Below, one piece after another: positions 3,159 to 6,102 of a stretch of 6,102 nucleotides of DNA (its first letter is position 1; every line of letters begins with the position of its first letter). The translations under genes were made by a program, and so were the position numbers. Origin of the DNA: an uncultured Bacteroidales bacterium. GTDB lineage: Bacteria; Bacteroidota; Bacteroidia; Bacteroidales; UBA932. Where the stretch lies: the NCBI GenBank assembly GCA_945874815.1, contig CAMCIE010000093.1:1-6102 (forward strand). Direction: 5' to 3'. The notes below the pieces were generated by a model, which was given only the letters and a program-made list of their open reading frames with translations, was not told the DNA's origin and did no database searches.

Positions 3159-6102
3159 CTAAAGGACAGACAGGCGAATTATCCTGTCTGGCCCTTGGGC
3201 TTTTGGTATGTAAACCTTGGTGCCTTGCTCTGTACGTTCTACCCTGACGGCCTCTTTGGTGTTGAGGCAGAAGGCATCGGAACAATCAATATCCACGGTT
3301 ACAGTCTCGGCATTATCATCAGTCACATGAAGGTAAACATCCTTGCCTTTCCTGGTAGAAACACCCCATTCTCCCCTGACAGGACCGGCACCGGTACCAT
3401 ATATGCTGTCTCCGTATTTGCCAAGCCATTCACCCATCTCCTTCAGTCTTTCCAAAGCCACGGCCGGCAATTCTCCACTCGGCTGAGGTCCTACGTTCAG
3501 GAGAAGGTTTGCACCCTTTCCTGAAGTTGCCACAAGCAGGCGGATAAGCTCGTCAGTGCTCTTGTAGTTCTGGTCCTTGACCTTATATCCCCACAGTCCG
3601 TTCATTGTCTGGCAAGTCTCCAGAGGCAGCTTGCTGATGTCCATGTCTCCGCTGTATCCGGCCTTGTTCTCTCCCGGCACATCCCTCTCGAAAATCTGGA
3701 TATCCTCACCCGGATTGACATTCATGTGGTGGTTGTTTCCCACCAGACAAGCAGGCTGAAGCCTGTGGATGAGCTCATACTGCTCGTCCAGACACCAATC
3801 GAAAGGCACCTGGTCCTCATCATGGTCCCAAACGCCATCGAACCAGATAGCACCGATTTCCCCGTAATTTGTCAGGAGTTCGGTCAGCTGAGCCTTCATG
3901 AAAGCAAGGTATGAGTTCCAATCCTGCTTGGAAGGATCACGTCCCGTATAGTGACCGGTACGGCCCCATGGATAATCCTCCCTTCTCCAGTCAGCATGAG
4001 AATAATATAGATGAAGCCTTATACCCTGACGGTGACATGCATCGGCAAGTTCGCCAACCACATCCCTTCCCCATGGAGTGGCATCCACGATATTGAAGTC
4101 GGACTGCTCAGTCTTGAACATGGAGAAACTGTCATGATGGCGGGTTGTGAAGGTAATGTATCTTGCACCGGAATTCTTGATTGCTTCAACCCATTCATCC
4201 GCATTGAAATATGCAGGATAGAAGCCCCTTGCAGCCTTGGCATATTCCTTCCAGTCAACTCCGGAATTCATATACCATTCACCCTGGGCGAACATGCTGT
4301 AAATGCCCCAATGGATGAAAATGCCGAACTTCATATCCGCAAACTCAGCCCTCGAAGCCAAATTCTCCTTTGTAGGGATATATCCCGGTGCAGTCTTGCC
4401 GAGCGCCTTGCACAGCTTCTCTCCAAGCCCGATTGTATAGCCTTCGCTCACATAGACCACCCTGTTGAAACTGTCTGCAATTACAAAGACAGGAGACTGC
4501 CTGAGCATCATGCCGTCCCTGAGCTGAGCCTCGATGCTGCCGTCAGCATCAATGCCATAAACAATGTTCGAAGGCAGGCCAGGGAAATCCTCCGGCTTGA
4601 ACATGGAGGCCTCGTCTTCATTTCTGAAAAGGATTAGCATGGTTCCTCCCCATTTCTCAAGAGGAGCCCTGAACTTTTCAATATCTTTCAGAGCATGGTT
4701 TGAAGGCTCCGTGCCCGGAGTCATGACAGCCACCACGAAATAGCCCCTTCCGGTAGTGGAAAGAATGGATTTCAGATCACCTTCCGCCTTTACGCAGCCC
4801 TGAGATACTACAGCCGGCTGGTAAAGAGCCTCGCTGTTGAGGCTGCCGATAACAGAAAGCTGCTCGCTTTCCTTAGGAAGAATCAGAGGGCGGACTGTCT
4901 TCTGACCCTCTTTCACAGGGCAGGTCTCAATGTGCACAAGTACTGCGCCCGAAGATAAACGTGTTCCGCTTACAATCTGATAATCACCGACTTCCAAAGT
5001 CTGTCCTTTCTTGAACGTACCTGCCCAGCTGTCGCCGTCTTCGTAATTGAGCTGATAAGCCCTGCCGTTGTTGATGCGGGATACGGAGAATTGGTAATAA
5101 TATTTAGGATCGCCGATGTGAGCCGATGGCTCATAAGTGAGCGAAAGTTCTCCGGTAGCGGATATTTTGTTGTCTCCGGCAGCAGACTCGAATGGAATCC
5201 AGCAGCCTTTACCGTCAAGATATTCCACATTGGATGTAATGCTGTCAATCCTTGCCGGGAAACCGAGTGACCTGCAAAGGGCAACGAAGAAAATACCGCG
5301 GGAAGTGGCATCGCATGTCCTGTGTGCATACACGCCGCTTGGGCGCATTCTGAGACGCTGAGGATTGCGGCTTCCGCTGACCTTTATATTATCCTTCACC
5401 CATTGTGCCACACTCTCTGCACTGTCGAGACCTTCCACTTTTGAAAGAATATCTCTGTAAGGTTCAACCATTTCATTATAAACCCTTGGATTGAGGACAT
5501 AGCGGTTGAAAACCTCGTCAGTCAGACCGTCCCTTCTGATGGTATTGGAATAATGGTCAACAAGCACATTTTCATCGATATCCCTCAAATCCTTTTCCGA
5601 GATAACGCTCAGAAGTGCAACGGCCTTGTTCTTGTCATCAGCCCATTTCAGGAATGATTCTATGACTTGATGGTTGCCCTTTGATGCAACAAGCAGATTA
5701 TCAGCTCCTTGTATATTGCAGCCTATGCTTTCCAGAAAAGCCTTGGCCGTGGATTCGTTATGGAAAGTCGAAGTGTAAGCATTGCGGATCTGATCCTCTT
5801 TGGCAAGTCTTTGGTTGTTGAGTTCCCTTGCCTGTGGGTCAACCTCAGGGATATTCGCCCTTTCCACCGGAGGGGTCACAAGGATATCATCGCTATAGCT
5901 GTCACCGGCTTTATGGGACAAACTTACCACCACAGTATCGGCATCCTCCTTTACCGGACAGAGGGAATAACCATAGGCTCCGTCCTTGTTTGCCCATACG
6001 ATAAGGTCGCCAAGCCCTGCACTCATATTCACCAGACCGGAGGTATCACTTCTTCTGCGGGTCACAGTGTAGAATTCCGCATAATTGTAAATCTTGAATT
6101 CC
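3159..6102 (-). CDS. Fusion: transglutaminase-like region, Trx-like domain and GH29 alpha-L-fucosidase (5' end outside window)
   Basis: The frame is open to the window edge (980 codons before the TAG at 3161-3159), so the true start and any signal peptide lie beyond 6102. Residue numbers here count from the GTG at 6065, which is not a likely start. A transglutaminase-like core has C251 in HRTCDATSRG, then LCRSLGFPARID; the usual following His is not evident. A beta-rich stretch (about 305-420) follows. Residues about 432-555 resemble a thioredoxin/TlpA fold (YFVVAVMTPGTEPSNHAL, later SPVFVIADSFNRVVY) but lack the CxxC. From about 563 there is a full GH29 domain: KFGIFIHWG (H585), TTRHHDSF (H643, H644), nucleophile D743 in IWFDG, acid/base candidates E793 (FERD) and E816 (LETC), then ANLLLNVGPQPSGELP and a small C-terminal beta domain. 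The product should release L-fucose from glycans outside the cytoplasm. The gene converges on the DUF4434/oxidoreductase pair. Confidence 0.92.
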   Translation of the reverse strand, partial: EFKIYNYAEFYTVTRRRSDTSGLVNMSAGLGDLIVWANKDGAYGYSLCPVKEDADTVVVSLSHKAGDSYSDDILVTPPVERANIPEVDPQARELNNQRLAKEDQIRNAYTSTFHNESTAKAFLESIGCNIQGADNLLVASKGNHQVIESFLKWADDKNKAVALLSVISEKDLRDIDENVLVDHYSNTIRRDGLTDEVFNRYVLNPRVYNEMVEPYRDILSKVEGLDSAESVAQWVKDNIKVSGSRNPQRLRMRPSGVYAHRTCDATSRGIFFVALCRSLGFPARIDSITSNVEYLDGKGCWIPFESAAGDNKISATGELSLTYEPSAHIGDPKYYYQFSVSRINNGRAYQLNYEDGDSWAGTFKKGQTLEVGDYQIVSGTRLSSGAVLVHIETCPVKEGQKTVRPLILPKESEQLSVIGSLNSEALYQPAVVSQGCVKAEGDLKSILSTTGRGYFVVAVMTPGTEPSNHALKDIEKFRAPLEKWGGTMLILFRNEDEASMFKPEDFPGLPSNIVYGIDADGSIEAQLRDGMMLRQSPVFVIADSFNRVVYVSEGYTIGLGEKLCKALGKTAPGYIPTKENLASRAEFADMKFGIFIHWGIYSMFAQGEWYMNSGVDWKEYAKAARGFYPAYFNADEWVEAIKNSGARYITFTTRHHDSFSMFKTEQSDFNIVDATPWGRDVVGELADACHRQGIRLHLYYSHADWRREDYPWGRTGHYTGRDPSKQDWNSYLAFMKAQLTELLTNYGEIGAIWFDGVWDHDEDQVPFDWCLDEQYELIHRLQPACLVGNNHHMNVNPGEDIQIFERDVPGENKAGYSGDMDISKLPLETCQTMNGLWGYKVKDQNYKSTDELIRLLVATSGKGANLLLNVGPQPSGELPAVALERLKEMGEWLGKYGDSIYGTGAGPVRGEWGVSTRKGKDVYLHVTDDNAETVTVDIDCSDAFCLNTKEAVRVERTEQGTKVYIPKAQGPDRIIRLSVL
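3162..3196 (+). terminator. Hairpin in convergent overlap, possible terminator for the plus-strand genes
   Basis: CAGACAGG (3167-3174) pairs perfectly with CCTGTCTG (3183-3190) around an 8-nt loop. The stem can extend with AAGG (3162-3165) against CCTT (3193-3196) across a small internal bulge. Four T residues follow at 3201-3204. It sits 46 nt past the stop of the plus-strand oxidoreductase, within the final codons of the minus-strand gene. The T tract is short and offset, so the call is tentative. Confidence 0.35.

Noticed and set aside
4011..4637. 208-residue plus-strand ORF
   Set aside because: It lies antisense within conserved GH29 and Trx-like coding sequence of the fusion gene; its translation matches no family I know.
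6063..6065. GTG as start of the fusion protein
   Set aside because: The frame continues open upstream to 6102 with protein-like sequence (EFKIYNYAEFYT), and there is no signal peptide after the GTG. The gene is truncated by the window edge.
1..6102. CRISPR array, insertion sequence or integrase
   Set aside because: No regularly spaced identical repeats, no transposase or recombinase reading frame, and no terminal repeats with target duplication could be seen.

Overview
The window reads like a gut- or host-associated member of the Bacteroidota (probably Bacteroidales). Start codons lack Shine-Dalgarno sequences and sit behind A/T-rich leaders. A match to the Bacteroidota -7 promoter element TAnnTTTG lies upstream of the first gene. 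The tRNA does not encode its CCA end. The protein types (Tat-exported lipoprotein of the DUF4434 type, exported-type Gfo/Idh/MocA oxidoreductase, large transglutaminase-like protein, GH29 fucosidase) are typical of that phylum. Genus cannot be fixed from the sequence.

Layout. Bases 1-63 are the 3' part of a tRNA-Ser(GCU) gene. Its last base begins a perfect 25-bp inverted repeat (63-125), followed by a GC-rich cassette of three more hairpins (129-214) and a degenerate 50-nt-period direct repeat built on CCGGA (251-328). Bases 329-470 hold nothing I can name. An AT-rich promoter region (about 470-510) with a 9-bp palindrome next to TATATTTG leads into two plus-strand genes: a putative Tat-exported DUF4434 TIM-barrel lipoprotein (577-1653) and, 22 nt later, an exported-type Gfo/Idh/MocA NAD(P)-dependent oxidoreductase (1676-3115). 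Converging on them from the minus strand is a very large open frame (3159-6102, 5' end beyond the window). It joins a transglutaminase-like region, a beta-rich linker, a cysteine-free thioredoxin-like domain and a complete GH29 alpha-L-fucosidase.

The convergent genes share a short 43-bp spacer. A terminator for the minus-strand gene appears to be built into the last codons and stop of the oxidoreductase gene: all 15 pairs form in the minus-strand RNA, including one G-U, and it ends in a U run. A weaker hairpin that could serve the plus-strand genes lies inside the end of the minus-strand gene.

Working together (inference): the set looks like part of a carbohydrate or glycoprotein utilisation locus dealing with fucosylated glycans outside the cytoplasm. 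The fusion protein would remove fucose and perhaps handle the protein or glycopeptide part. The DUF4434 protein is a candidate glycosidase, and the oxidoreductase would act on a sugar or sugar derivative. No SusC/SusD pair, sulfatase, regulator or transposase is visible here. The most unusual item is the TG-like/Trx-like/GH29 fusion; next are the structured repeats directly abutting the tRNA.
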